Shown here piece after piece: positions 1 to 9,965 of a stretch of 64,000 bases of DNA. The notes beneath the pieces are model-generated. The model saw only the letters and a program-made list of their open reading frames with translations, was not told the DNA's origin and made no database searches. Position 1 is the stretch's first letter; the number at the start of each line of letters is the position of its first letter. Source of the DNA: CAYSRC01 sp964446385 (GTDB lineage: Bacteria; Bacillota; Clostridia; Oscillospirales; Ruminococcaceae); assembly GCA_964446385.1 (NCBI GenBank), contig CAYUOH010000004.1:62001-126000 (forward strand), written 5' to 3'. The position numbers and the translations under genes are program-made.

Positions 1-45
1 CTTTACCTCCCAGATTACAAGACCCTTTGTCGAAATCTTCATAAT

Positions 46-936
46 TTATACCGAGAATTTCTTAACGTAATAATCCTTGTTCTGCCAATCCGGACAGACT
101 TTAACCCATAACTTGAGATTGACCGGCATTTCAATCAATTTTTCTATCTCAATGCGCGAAGAGATACCGATGCTTTTCAGCATGGAACCCTTATTGCCGA
201 TTATAATACCTTTGTGGGATTCTCTTGTGCAGTATATTTCTGCATCTATATCCACTACGCCGTCGGGACGTTCAGTCCAGTTTTCAATGGAAACGGCGCA
301 TCCGTGAGGTACCTCGTCTCTCAGCTTATACAGAAGTTGTTCCCGGATCAGATCAGTTGCTATTTCGCGTTCTGTTGCATCTGTAAGAGTATCCTCATCA
401 TAAAAATACCCCTTGTGACAGTATCCGGATATAATCTTTAGAAGATCGTCACAGCCTTTGCCGTTCTGGGCGCTTGTTTTAACACAAGATTCAAAAAGGC
501 TTCTGTCAAAAAGAGATTTTTCAATTTCAGAAGACTCTTCAGCAGTCACTGTGTCGATTTTGTTGATAACAAGTACTATCGGTTTTCCGGATTCTATTAC
601 AGCATCCAGAAGATCTCTTTCAACGTCGGTGAATTGCGTTTCCGGAACTGTAATAAACAGAATACAGTCGGTCTCGGCAAAAGTATCCCTGACGGTATTG
701 GAAAGCTTCTGTGCGAGAAGATTACCGTTAACCAGAAAACCGGGCGTATCGTAAAAAATGTATTGGGTATTTTCAAATGTGATAACACCCATCATTCTTT
801 TGCGAGTAGTCTGGGGTCTGGGAGAGGAAATGGATATTTTCGCACCGACAAGCTTGTTCATCAAAGAAGACTTTCCGACGTTCGGTACACCAACCACCGC
901 AACGAATACCGACGACTCATTTTTCGTCGATGACAT
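46..936 (-). CDS. era: GTPase Era
   Basis: Ras-like GTPase that binds 16S rRNA near its 3' end and acts in 30S subunit maturation. The 296 residues match the family's usual length. G1 GxxxxGKS lies at residues 16-23, the DTPG of G3 at 63-66 and the NKID of G4 at about 123-126. A type II KH domain with a GxxG-like IIGNKG segment sits at about 240-290. It overlaps the end of ybeY by 20 bases, so translational coupling is likely, and it is the last complete gene visible in the pyrH-to-era run. The ybeY-era neighbourhood is the usual Gram-positive one. Identification is secure from motifs and context. Confidence 0.97.
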   Translation of the reverse strand: MSSTKNESSVFVAVVGVPNVGKSSLMNKLVGAKISISSPRPQTTRKRMMGVITFENTQYIFYDTPGFLVNGNLLAQKLSNTVRDTFAETDCILFITVPETQFTDVERDLLDAVIESGKPIVLVINKIDTVTAEESSEIEKSLFDRSLFESCVKTSAQNGKGCDDLLKIISGYCHKGYFYDEDTLTDATEREIATDLIREQLLYKLRDEVPHGCAVSIENWTERPDGVVDIDAEIYCTRESHKGIIIGNKGSMLKSIGISSRIEIEKLIEMPVNLKLWVKVCPDWQNKDYYVKKFSV

Positions 937-1426
937 AGCTCATACCTTTGGGAAGTCCCAGTTGTTTCATAATTCTTTCTTCATGCTCACGCATATGTAC
1001 CTGCTCGATTCCGCCGTCGATATGATCGTATCCTAGGAGGTGAAGCATGGAATGTACCGTAAGATAGGCAATCTCGCGGCGGAATGAATGACCATAGGCT
1101 TCGGACTGTTCCACAGCTTTTTCAGCTGAAAGAACGATATCCCCGAGCGGGCAAAGACCGTTTTCGGGGTTTACTTCGGGTTCCTCGCCTCCGGTTATAT
1201 CATATTGTGGAAAAGAAAGAACATCGGTAGGAGAATCCACACCGCGCTGCTCAAGATTAATCTCATGAATTTTTTTGTTGTCGACTATTATAACGCTTAT
1301 TTCGCACGGCAGAGGGAAATCCTCGTGCTTAAGAGCAGCGGTGCAGGCGCGCCGGATAAGCAGATTTGTGCCTGCGGGAATTTTCGCGGCTTTCTGTTCA
1401 TTGGTAATGTAAATTTTATTTGTCAT
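917..1426 (-). CDS. ybeY: Endoribonuclease YbeY (16S rRNA maturation)
   Basis: Zinc-dependent RNase of the UPF0054 family involved in 16S rRNA 3' end processing and ribosome quality control. The signature H-x3-H-x5-H is visible as HSMLHLLGYDH near the C-terminus (residues about 125-135 of the chosen protein). An upstream in-frame start at 1465 would add 13 residues, but it lies deep inside phoH; I prefer the ATG at 1424-1426, which has a GGG-containing ribosome site and gives 169 residues, normal for the family. It overlaps phoH upstream and era downstream by a few bases, which suggests a coupled ribosome-maturation cassette. Confidence 0.94.
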   Translation of the reverse strand: MTNKIYITNEQKAAKIPAGTNLLIRRACTAALKHEDFPLPCEISVIIVDNKKIHEINLEQRGVDSPTDVLSFPQYDITGGEEPEVNPENGLCPLGDIVLSAEKAVEQSEAYGHSFRREIAYLTVHSMLHLLGYDHIDGGIEQVHMREHEERIMKQLGLPKGMSYVIDEK

Positions 1427-2390
1427 GTTTACCCTGTTTTCCTTTGTGATTGTTTTCGTATGCATTCACTATGTCTATCACTATTTTTGCCCGGACTACG
1501 TCCTGATTGCCGAGATGGATAGTTGCTATAGAATCTATATTTCTGAGAATTATGGTCGCGTCCTGTAACCCGGATATTTTACCGTCGGGCAGATCCATCT
1601 GTGTGATATCACCATTGACAACCATTTTTGACCCGAAACCGAAACGGGTAAGGAACATCTTCATCTGTTCGGCGGTTGTATTCTGAGCCTCATCAAGAAT
1701 AATAAAGGATGAATCGAGAGTTCTTCCGCGCATATACGCGAGAGGTGCTACTTCGATAATACCCTTTTCCTGATTTTTCTGGAATGTTTCGGGGCCCATT
1801 ATATCAAAAAGAGCGTCGTAAAGCGGCCTCAGATATGGATCAACTTTGTTCTGAAGATCACCGGGCAGAAATCCAAGTTTCTCCCCCGCTTCCACGGCGG
1901 GACGGGTCAGTATTATTCTGGAGACGTCATGATTTTTAAGAGCCTTTACAGCCATGGCAACCGCGAGATATGTTTTTCCGGTGCCTGCGGGGCCGATGCA
2001 GAATATAATCTGGTTGTCACGGATAGCGTTAAGGTATTTCTTCTGGCCCTCGGTTTTGGCTTTTACCGGCTTGCCTGAAGCAGTAATGATAACATGATTG
2101 TCGGATACAAGAGCAGTGTCATACGATACTCCCTTTTGTGCCAGAGCTATACAGTACTGAACAGTTTGTTCATCCGCAGCCCCATTTGAAGTAACTATGT
2201 CTATAAGAGAATTGACGGCTATTGTACACAGATCAACAGAAGCCTCGTCCCCTCTGATTGTTAAAGTGGAATCAAAAAGGTTTACCGATACTTCAAAAGC
2301 CTGTTCCAGTGCTTTGATATTTTTATCAAAGCTGCCGGAAAGTTCGGCTACAATTGAGATATTATCAATTTCAATCGTTTTTTCCAGCAT
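1416..2390 (-). CDS. phoH: PhoH-like ATPase
   Basis: Member of the PhoH/PhoL family of cytoplasmic P-loop ATPases, 324 residues. An N-terminal KH-like segment (about residues 8-65) precedes the ATPase domain. Walker A GPAGTGKT is at residues 133-140 and Walker B ends in ILDEAQ near 235. The family is nearly always encoded next to ybeY, as here, and is believed to act in RNA metabolism, but its precise reaction is not settled. The start follows polC by only 20 bases and the stop overlaps ybeY, so it is part of the long pyrH-to-era transcription unit. No oddities seen. Confidence 0.93.
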   Translation of the reverse strand: MLEKTIEIDNISIVAELSGSFDKNIKALEQAFEVSVNLFDSTLTIRGDEASVDLCTIAVNSLIDIVTSNGAADEQTVQYCIALAQKGVSYDTALVSDNHVIITASGKPVKAKTEGQKKYLNAIRDNQIIFCIGPAGTGKTYLAVAMAVKALKNHDVSRIILTRPAVEAGEKLGFLPGDLQNKVDPYLRPLYDALFDIMGPETFQKNQEKGIIEVAPLAYMRGRTLDSSFIILDEAQNTTAEQMKMFLTRFGFGSKMVVNGDITQMDLPDGKISGLQDATIILRNIDSIATIHLGNQDVVRAKIVIDIVNAYENNHKGKQGKHDK

Positions 2391-2410
2391 AGAATACCCT
2401 TTCGCAATAA

Positions 2411-5400
2411 TTAAAAGAATGAAAGCTGACTGGATTTGGGAAGGCCTCCCAGAGCACCTATTTCGTCAAGAGTTTCAATCAGCGAGGAAGTGACACCGGG
2501 TTCCTGAAGAAGCTCATCCGCAGAAAGCCAGTTGCCTTTCTGCGCAGCTACGTATAGAGCCTTTGCGGCGTTTTCGCCCACTCCCTTGATAGCGACAAAG
2601 GGAAGACGGAGTTTACCGTCCTCTATTATGTATTTTGCTGCGTCCGACTTATATAGATCAACAGGGAGGAATTGATACCCGCGTGCAAGCATCTCACACA
2701 GAATCTGGATATTAACATAGGAATCCTCATCCTTGGCGGAGTGATTGTTGTCGTTAACAACTATTTTCAAACGGTTTAGATTGGTATGAGCAACCTTGAA
2801 TCCTCCGACTGCTGAATCTATATCTATATCGGCACCTCTAACGGTGAAATATGTGGCGTAGAATTCAAGTGGATAATACAGCTTGAACCATGCCAGACGG
2901 ATGGCGGATGTAATATAAGCCGCAGCGTGAGCCTTGGGGAACATATACTGAATCTTGAAACAACTGTCGATATACCATTCGGGTACCCCGCATCTGCGCA
3001 TCGTGGACAGATGCTCATCTGTAAGTTGTTTTGCCGCCTTTCCTTTTCGGGTGATTTCCATAATCTTGAACGCCATATCGGGAGATACACCCTTTTTAAT
3101 CAGATAAATCATGATACTGTCACGGGTACCTATGACCTCCTTAATGGTGCAGGTGCCGTCTGATATAAGAAGCTGGGCGTTGTTGGCCCAGACGTTTGTG
3201 CCGTGAGACAGGCCCGAAATCTGAATAAGGTCGGAGAATGTTTTGGGATGGGCTTCAATAAGCATTCGTCTGGTAGTAATCGTACCCATTTCGGGAATGC
3301 CGAAAGTAGAGGTTTTGCTATCAATATCTTCTTCTTCAATGCCGAGAGGTTCAACGGATGTGAACATCTCGAGTACCTTACGGTCGTTCATCGGAACATT
3401 ATTTACGTTGATTCCGGTGAATTCTTCAAGGTAATGGTACATGGTCGGAACTTCGTGACCAAGCTCGTCAAGCTTGAGTAAAGTGTCGTGCATGCTTGAA
3501 AAATCAAAGTGCGTTGTAATGATTTCACCCTCGGATTTGTCGGCGGGATGCTGTACAGGTGTGAAGTCGTTGATGTCATACTGACTCGGTATAACGACCA
3601 TGCCGCCGGGATGCTGGCCCGTTGTACGCTTGACACCGGTACAGCCAAGGGCAAGACGTTCCTCTTCAGCCTTGTTGACTGTCAAACCGTTTTCTTCAAG
3701 GTATTTTTTTACATATCCGTATGCGGTTTTGTCCTGCATCGCGGATATGGTACCGGCTTTGAAAACGTGTTCCTTTCCGAAAAGTTCTTCGGTAAAACGG
3801 TGTGCGAGTGTCTGGTAATCAGAGCTAAAATTTAGGTCAATATCTGGCTGCTTTTCACCTTTAAAGCCCAAGAAAGTTTCAAACGGTATGTCATGACCGT
3901 TCCCATTCATATTCTCGCCGCAATCGGGACAGAATTTCTCTGGGAGATCGAAACCTGATTCTGCTTCTCCGCTGAACTCGAAATGATAGCATTTAGGACA
4001 TACATAATGCGGAGGAAGAGGGTTAACTTCGGAAATACCCAGAAGAGTTGCAATAAACGAAGAGCCGACTGAACCTCTGGAACCAACATGGTAACCGTCG
4101 GATTCAGATTTTGCGACAAGTTTCTGAGCAACGATATACAAAACAGAATATCCGTTTTTAATAATGGAATTAAGTTCCTTGTCCATTCTTTCAGTAACAG
4201 CCGGATCGGGATGGCTACCGTATCTTTTCCTGAGGCCTTCGTTGGACAACTGGACAATAAGCTCGTCTGAACCTTCGATAGTAGGTGTAAATGTACCGGA
4301 AGGTATCGGCTGGATATCCCCTTCGATCATTTCCGCAATCTGATTCGGAGCGTCGATCACGACGTAATGAGCATCGACGGGGTCAAGATAAGCAAAGCAA
4401 CCGAGCATGTTTTCTGTATTGCGGAAATACAGATCAGGCTCATCCTCGGCGTCACTGTATCCGATACCGGCGGTTAGTATGGTTCTGTAAAGCGCATCGT
4501 CCGGATCAAGATAATGAACGTCACCGGTAGCGGCTACAGGTTTACCTGTTTTCCTGCCGAGAGCGAGAATTCGCCTGTTGATATCGATTATCTCGTCCTC
4601 TCCCGAAACCTGTTTTTCGCGGATAAGATAGTTGTTGTTTGTGACCGGCTGAATTTCGAAATAATCGTATTTTCTAGCTAGTTCCTCAATATATTCGTCG
4701 GATTTACCCTCGACATAAGCATTATATAGTTCACCGCTAGAACAGGCTGAACCAACTAGAATTCCATCTCTGTGGGCCATGAGCTCGCTTAGGGGAATTC
4801 TCGGTTTTTTATTTGCATAGTATTTGATATGACTGAGTGAGACAAGCTGGTAAAGGTTTTTAAGACCGGTTTTGTTTTTTACAAGCAGAGTCATATGATA
4901 AGTCATTGCGTGAGCGGTGTTTTTGCCGTTCAGTGAGATGTTAATATCCTCGACGCAATTTACGCCGCGTTCACGCAGAAGCTTTACAAGGCAGAGATAA
5001 ACCTGCGCTAGAGCATTTGCATCATCATAGGCTCTGTGATGACTAAAAGGCTTGAGTTTGAAATACTTAACAAGTGTATCAAGCCTGAAACGCGAAAGAT
5101 CTGTTATTAGAGTCTGAGAAAGGGCAAGAGTATCTATATATGCAAATTCATGCTTTATCCCCTGTCTTTCACAGGCTGCGGTTATAAATGAAATGTCAAA
5201 AGAAGCGTTGTGAGCAAGAATCACCCTGTCACCGCAAAAATCAAAAAACATACGAAGCGCTTCGGCTTCGGACGGAGCGTCAGCAACCATTTCGTTAGTA
5301 ATGCCGGTCAGAGATGTATTATCCGCCGAAATCACAATCTCGGGATTTACAAAGGTACTGAATGAATCCACAACCTCTCCGCCATAGATTCTTACGGCAC

Positions 5401-6700
5401 CTATTTCGGTAATTCGTTCGTTTTTGGGCGAAAGACCAGTTGTTTCAAGGTCAAAGCTGATAATATCTCCGTCCAGTGATCCATATGCATTACCGAATGT
5501 TACCGATGAGGAATCATCTACATAATAGCATTCACATCCGTAAATAAGCTTAAAGCTATTGGCTGCGGGGTTCTTTCCCTTTATTTCGCCTAGATAAGTC
5601 GCTGCATCTGGATATGACTGAAGAACGCCATGGTCTGTGATGGCAACGGCAGTATGGCCGAAATCGAGAGCTCGTTTGATTACATCAGAAACAGGCGGCA
5701 GAGCGTCCATAGCCGACATGTTAGTATGGAGATGAAGCTCAATGCGCTTTTTTTCAGCACAATCAGAACGTTTTTTTGGAAATATTCTTACTATATCGGA
5801 CGGTTGGAGAATAAACTCCTTCTCATAATTGTCGTAACTTACCTCACCGCGTACGATGTAGTAATCATTATTATTCATATTTTCAAGGTATTTCTTTTCA
5901 TCACCACGGTCAATGGCCTTGATATACACTGATCCGGTATTGTCGGTAATACCGAGCTTGTATATTTTGTTTCCGTTTTTAGTTTCGGAGATTTCCTTGT
6001 AAAATATTTTACCGTAAACGACATATCTGCCGCCTTCAACTGATGCCTCGCTAAGATTGGCAGCTTCTGCAAGGGAGGGTTTTCGTCCGGTAATTACCTC
6101 ACAGTGAGTATCATCAAGCTCATATCTGCAAATTTTGATGTCCTGTTCTGATAGAACAGGACCTTTCGGTTTTGAAAAAGACCTTGTCTTGTCTGGTAGT
6201 ACGATGATTTCCTCTTCGGGAATCTGAAGCTGCATTTCCTCAAGTTCAGTGATTCCGGTAAATTCAACAGACGGCAAAAACCCGAACATTGCGACGATCA
6301 CAGAGGAAAACTCGCGTGTAAAGTTAATATCCTTTAATACAGAAAGACCGCCGTGTTTCAGGTCAAAAGAAATACTGTCACCATCGATAGAAATTATACA
6401 TTCATCGAAAAAACCGTTAAGAGGAAGACCTCTGTCGGTTAGTGTTTTAATTATATGTTTGCAGGATTCCTCGCAGAAGGAATCACGCTCAAATCTGAAT
6501 TTGTAATCGAATGAAACCGAGGAGTATTTTTTGCTTATATATTTTTTGAAGCTGTCAATAAAGCCGGATGAAAAGGTGCTCAGCAGCATCTCAATGATAC
6601 CCGAAGCATTTCCCCTGTTTATATCTATGGAGATAACCTGAGCGTTTATTTCTTCTTCGTTTTGAAAATCAGGCCAGATAATAAGCAGATTATTAAGCAT
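2411..6700 (-). CDS. polC: DNA polymerase III alpha subunit, PolC type
   Basis: Replicative polymerase of low-G+C Gram-positives, 1429 residues. Visible in order: an N-terminal region (1-220), an OB fold (about 220-305), a PHP domain starting with HLHT at 323-326, an inserted DEDDh 3'-5' exonuclease with FDLETTG at 416-422, a cysteine pair set CxxC at 901-904 and 924-927, and the catalytic PDIDLNF at 952-958. The exonuclease interrupts the PHP domain, which is the PolC arrangement and differs from DnaE. The start is immediately next to the ispG stop (0-base gap). Being placed behind isoprenoid and phospholipid genes ties it to the pyrH-driven transcript. A second replicative polymerase, DnaE, is at 34166-37666. 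Confidence 0.97.
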   Translation of the reverse strand: MLNNLLIIWPDFQNEEEINAQVISIDINRGNASGIIEMLLSTFSSGFIDSFKKYISKKYSSVSFDYKFRFERDSFCEESCKHIIKTLTDRGLPLNGFFDECIISIDGDSISFDLKHGGLSVLKDINFTREFSSVIVAMFGFLPSVEFTGITELEEMQLQIPEEEIIVLPDKTRSFSKPKGPVLSEQDIKICRYELDDTHCEVITGRKPSLAEAANLSEASVEGGRYVVYGKIFYKEISETKNGNKIYKLGITDNTGSVYIKAIDRGDEKKYLENMNNNDYYIVRGEVSYDNYEKEFILQPSDIVRIFPKKRSDCAEKKRIELHLHTNMSAMDALPPVSDVIKRALDFGHTAVAITDHGVLQSYPDAATYLGEIKGKNPAANSFKLIYGCECYYVDDSSSVTFGNAYGSLDGDIISFDLETTGLSPKNERITEIGAVRIYGGEVVDSFSTFVNPEIVISADNTSLTGITNEMVADAPSEAEALRMFFDFCGDRVILAHNASFDISFITAACERQGIKHEFAYIDTLALSQTLITDLSRFRLDTLVKYFKLKPFSHHRAYDDANALAQVYLCLVKLLRERGVNCVEDINISLNGKNTAHAMTYHMTLLVKNKTGLKNLYQLVSLSHIKYYANKKPRIPLSELMAHRDGILVGSACSSGELYNAYVEGKSDEYIEELARKYDYFEIQPVTNNNYLIREKQVSGEDEIIDINRRILALGRKTGKPVAATGDVHYLDPDDALYRTILTAGIGYSDAEDEPDLYFRNTENMLGCFAYLDPVDAHYVVIDAPNQIAEMIEGDIQPIPSGTFTPTIEGSDELIVQLSNEGLRKRYGSHPDPAVTERMDKELNSIIKNGYSVLYIVAQKLVAKSESDGYHVGSRGSVGSSFIATLLGISEVNPLPPHYVCPKCYHFEFSGEAESGFDLPEKFCPDCGENMNGNGHDIPFETFLGFKGEKQPDIDLNFSSDYQTLAHRFTEELFGKEHVFKAGTISAMQDKTAYGYVKKYLEENGLTVNKAEEERLALGCTGVKRTTGQHPGGMVVIPSQYDINDFTPVQHPADKSEGEIITTHFDFSSMHDTLLKLDELGHEVPTMYHYLEEFTGINVNNVPMNDRKVLEMFTSVEPLGIEEEDIDSKTSTFGIPEMGTITTRRMLIEAHPKTFSDLIQISGLSHGTNVWANNAQLLISDGTCTIKEVIGTRDSIMIYLIKKGVSPDMAFKIMEITRKGKAAKQLTDEHLSTMRRCGVPEWYIDSCFKIQYMFPKAHAAAYITSAIRLAWFKLYYPLEFYATYFTVRGADIDIDSAVGGFKVAHTNLNRLKIVVNDNNHSAKDEDSYVNIQILCEMLARGYQFLPVDLYKSDAAKYIIEDGKLRLPFVAIKGVGENAAKALYVAAQKGNWLSADELLQEPGVTSSLIETLDEIGALGGLPKSSQLSFF

Positions 6701-7735
6701 TTACAGTAACTCGATTTCTTTTAGCAGTTCCCCGGCAATATCACCGCGGACGGTTCTGATACGCAATCCCTTTTTAAACAGTATAGCGCAGTCTTTTCCG
6801 CCGGCAATACCTATATCGGCTTCGGACGCTTCACCCGGTCCGTTAACAATACAACCCATAACCGCAACGGTTATATCCTTGTGAATACCGCGGGTCTTTT
6901 CTTCAATTTCCTTCGTTATCGGGATAAGGTTAATCTCAGTACGGCCGCAGGTCGGACAGGAAACAATTTTAACTCCGCTTCCTTTCATATTGAGAGATTT
7001 CAGGATAAGCCTTGCCGCAAATATTTCCTTTACGGGATCATCGGTGAGTGAAACCCTGATTGTATCACCGATGCCTTTCATAAGCAGTGAGCCTATTCCG
7101 ATAGCAGATTTTACAAGACCTATATCATATGTCCCTGCTTCGGTAACGCCGAGGTGAAGCGGGTAATCACAGCGTTCACTTGCCAAGGTATTAGCTTTTA
7201 TCATGGTGTTAAGATCGCTTGATTTTATGGAAATGACAATATTGTCATAGTCATTCTTTTCGATAAGAGATACATGATACATTGCGCTTTCAACAAGAGC
7301 TTCGGCAGTAGGACCGCCATATTTAGCCAGAATACTCTTTTCAACAGATCCGGAATTAACACCCACACGGATGGGAATATTCTTTTGCCTGCATGCGTTG
7401 ACTACAAGACGGACATTATCGTCATCACCGATGTTTCCGGGGTTTAGCCTTATCTTGTCAACACCGGCTTCTACAGAAGCCAGCGCAAGACTGTAATCGA
7501 AATGAATATCTGCGACAAGAGGAATGTTTATTTCTTTTTTTATAGCCGGAATAAGGGCAACTGCTTTCTCATTCGGAACAGCCACCCGAACAATTTCACA
7601 TCCGGCTTTTTCGAGTTCGACCGCCTGAGCAACATTTCCGGCAATATCTGAATTGTGGATATTAAGCATTGACTGGATCGCTACGGGATTTCCGCCGCCA
7701 ATTGTAATATTTCCGATTTTTACAGCTTTTGACAT
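6701..7735 (-). CDS. ispG: 4-hydroxy-3-methylbut-2-enyl diphosphate synthase (flavodoxin type)
   Basis: Penultimate enzyme of the methylerythritol phosphate route; converts MEcPP to HMBPP with a [4Fe-4S] cluster. The N-terminal TIM barrel carries typical blocks such as AGCEIVRVAVP (about 45-55) and KIRLNPGN (about 95-102). The cluster ligands are visible in SCPTCGRT (near 260) and in the third cysteine of CIVNGPGE (near 295). Length 344 is a little shorter than the E. coli enzyme and typical for Firmicutes. It forms, with dxr, rseP, cdsA and uppS, a precursor-supply block for undecaprenyl phosphate and phospholipid synthesis. Confidence 0.97.
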   Translation of the reverse strand: MSKAVKIGNITIGGGNPVAIQSMLNIHNSDIAGNVAQAVELEKAGCEIVRVAVPNEKAVALIPAIKKEINIPLVADIHFDYSLALASVEAGVDKIRLNPGNIGDDDNVRLVVNACRQKNIPIRVGVNSGSVEKSILAKYGGPTAEALVESAMYHVSLIEKNDYDNIVISIKSSDLNTMIKANTLASERCDYPLHLGVTEAGTYDIGLVKSAIGIGSLLMKGIGDTIRVSLTDDPVKEIFAARLILKSLNMKGSGVKIVSCPTCGRTEINLIPITKEIEEKTRGIHKDITVAVMGCIVNGPGEASEADIGIAGGKDCAILFKKGLRIRTVRGDIAGELLKEIELL

Positions 7736-7741
7736 AATATA

Positions 7742-8791
7742 TCAGCCTCCGAAGAATAAGCGGGAAACGTCGTTGAAAGTTATAAACAGCATAAATCCGA
7801 GCAGAAAGATAAACCCGATAACAGTGATTACAATTTCAATTTTTTTATCGAGCTTAAATCCGGTAGTGCTCTCTATCAGATAAAGCATAAATTTACCCCC
7901 GTCCAGTGCGGGAATCGGAAGCATATTGACGACGCCAAGATTGATTGAGATGATAGCCATGATATACATCAGCGTTGAAAAACTGATATGTATTGCTTTG
8001 TTGATTGTCGATACAATTCCGACCGGTCCCGACATCTGATTGATGGCAACTCGCCCGCTGATAAGATCCACAAGTGTCAGGAAAACCTGTCGCGTAAGCG
8101 AAAGCGTCCAGGTACCAGCATAGGAAAAACTACGCCAGATATTATTGTCTTGACCGACGATAATAAAATCCTGCTTAATACCGATACTTCCGTCTTCATA
8201 GGTCTGCTGCTGGAATCTGACGTCATTCAGTTGGACCTTATGTCCGTCACGGATTACGGTGATATCTGCATTAAAATCCTGGATGCGAACAATTTCGTAC
8301 ATCAAATCATCGGCAATGTATATTTTTCGCCCGTTGACGGCGATTATCTCGTCACCGACCATAAGTCCTGAAGCCTGAGTAGTCGAGTATTCAATAAAAG
8401 AATGGACGGTACGAGTAGCTACCAGGTCATCATTAAGTGTTATGCAAAAAAGAACTATAAAACCGAGTACAAAATTCATTAAAGCTCCGGCAACAATAAC
8501 GCCCATCCGCCGAAGAGGGGTTGCCTTCATAAAGGAGCGTTCGTCGTCACTTTCCTCATCTTCGCCCTCCATGCTTACATATCCGCCTATCGGAAGGGCG
8601 CGAAGGTTGTATTTGGTCTCACCTTTTGTGAATCCGCAGAGTCTGGGACCCATTCCGACTGAGAACTCGATGATTTTTATATTATTCAACTTGGCAAGTG
8701 TAAAATGACCTGCCTCATGAATGAGAATAACAAGGCCAAATACAGACAGCGAAGCCAGAATGGTAAGCAGTATAGATATAACAGAACTCAT
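7742..8791 (-). CDS. rseP: Site-2 zinc metalloprotease RseP/RasP
   Basis: Intramembrane protease that cleaves anti-sigma factors, signal peptide remnants and similar single-pass proteins. The zinc motif HEAGH lies at residues 25-29 inside the first membrane helix. A PDZ domain follows (about 120-205), and the second metal-ligand segment PALDGG is in the C-terminal membrane part. The extreme C-terminus is a hydrophobic helix. Length 349 fits the Gram-positive RasP form with one PDZ domain. It sits between dxr and ispG with 1- and 6-base gaps, the classic uppS-cdsA-dxr-rseP order. No anti-sigma substrate gene is visible nearby. Confidence 0.95.
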   Translation of the reverse strand: MSSVISILLTILASLSVFGLVILIHEAGHFTLAKLNNIKIIEFSVGMGPRLCGFTKGETKYNLRALPIGGYVSMEGEDEESDDERSFMKATPLRRMGVIVAGALMNFVLGFIVLFCITLNDDLVATRTVHSFIEYSTTQASGLMVGDEIIAVNGRKIYIADDLMYEIVRIQDFNADITVIRDGHKVQLNDVRFQQQTYEDGSIGIKQDFIIVGQDNNIWRSFSYAGTWTLSLTRQVFLTLVDLISGRVAINQMSGPVGIVSTINKAIHISFSTLMYIMAIISINLGVVNMLPIPALDGGKFMLYLIESTTGFKLDKKIEIVITVIGFIFLLGFMLFITFNDVSRLFFGG

Positions 8792-8792
8792 T

Positions 8793-9950
8793 TTACTCCT
8801 CAGAAAGATATCTGCCGGTTATTTCCCTGACGTATCTGTCGGTTTCAAAAACGTCTTCAAGGGAATAGTCATTTTTATTCTTGTAATAATTAAGTGCGTA
8901 TTCAACGGCATCGGCTATACTAAGAAAACCGATTTTCCCGTCAAGATAATACTGAACGGCAACCTCATTGGCAGCATTAACCGCACATGGCGCAAGGCCA
9001 CCCTGTTTTGCTGCTAATTTGCATATTTTTAGACATTTAAACGTTTCTTCATCCGGATATTCAAATGTTAGATTTGCCATCTTTTCGACGTCCAGATGAG
9101 GAACTTGATTTTTAAACCTTTCTGGATATGTAAGTGCGTACTGGATAGGTATCCTCATATCGGGAACACCTAGCTGAGCCAGAACGGCTCCGTCCGCAAA
9201 TTCAACAGCGGAATGTACAATACTCTGGCGGTGAACAGTAATAACTATATTTTCGGGTGCGAGTGAAAACAGCCACATGGCCTCTATAAGCTCCAGACCC
9301 TTGTTCATAAGAGTAGCACTGTCAACGGTAATCTTACGCCCCATCTTCCAGTTAGGATGATTAAGAGCGTCCTCAATGCGGGTATCAGACAACTCGTCGC
9401 GTGTCATGCCGAAGAAGGGACCTCCGGATGCAGTAAGAAAAATCCGTCTAAGGGACGGTGCAGAATATCTGTCCTGAAGGCACTGGAAAATAGCGGAATG
9501 TTCACTGTCAACAGGTAGCATCGTACCGCCGTTGCTTTTGATAGCGTCAGTGAGAAGACGCCCGCCAGTAACCAGAGATTCCTTGTTGGCAAGAGCAAGT
9601 GTTTTACCTGACTTAGCCGTAGTAATGGATGCCTGGAGACCGGCAATACCTACTATTGAATTCAGAACAGTGTCACTGTCGGTTTCGGTTACTGCAAAAT
9701 TGAGAGCACCGGGGCCGTATTTAACTTTTGTACGACATCCGGAAAGACGTTTTACAAGCTCATACCCAGCTGTTTCGTCAGTGACACAGGCGTAATCGGG
9801 ATCAAAACGGTAAACCTGCTTTTCCAGAAGGTCAATATTTCTATTGGCTGATAGAGCCGCAATTTTTATTCCCAGCGGTTCAACAAGAGATAAGGTCTGT
9901 GTACCGATGGAGCCGGTAGAACCAAGCAAAGTGAGTTTTTTAGTAGCCAA
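8793..9950 (-). CDS. dxr: 1-deoxy-D-xylulose 5-phosphate reductoisomerase
   Basis: First committed enzyme of the methylerythritol phosphate pathway; isomerises and reduces DXP to MEP with NADPH and a divalent metal. The nucleotide-binding GSTGSIG is at residues 10-16. Metal and substrate segments are visible as NKESLV (near 120), PVDSEHSA (near 145), TASGGPF (near 180) and SATLMNKGLE (near 210). The length of 385 is normal. It overlaps neither neighbour but has a 1-base gap to rseP, so co-expression is expected. With ispG in the same unit, two of the seven pathway steps are encoded here. Confidence 0.97.
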   Translation of the reverse strand: MATKKLTLLGSTGSIGTQTLSLVEPLGIKIAALSANRNIDLLEKQVYRFDPDYACVTDETAGYELVKRLSGCRTKVKYGPGALNFAVTETDSDTVLNSIVGIAGLQASITTAKSGKTLALANKESLVTGGRLLTDAIKSNGGTMLPVDSEHSAIFQCLQDRYSAPSLRRIFLTASGGPFFGMTRDELSDTRIEDALNHPNWKMGRKITVDSATLMNKGLELIEAMWLFSLAPENIVITVHRQSIVHSAVEFADGAVLAQLGVPDMRIPIQYALTYPERFKNQVPHLDVEKMANLTFEYPDEETFKCLKICKLAAKQGGLAPCAVNAANEVAVQYYLDGKIGFLSIADAVEYALNYYKNKNDYSLEDVFETDRYVREITGRYLSEE

Positions 9951-9965
9951 ATTCCAACCTCATAT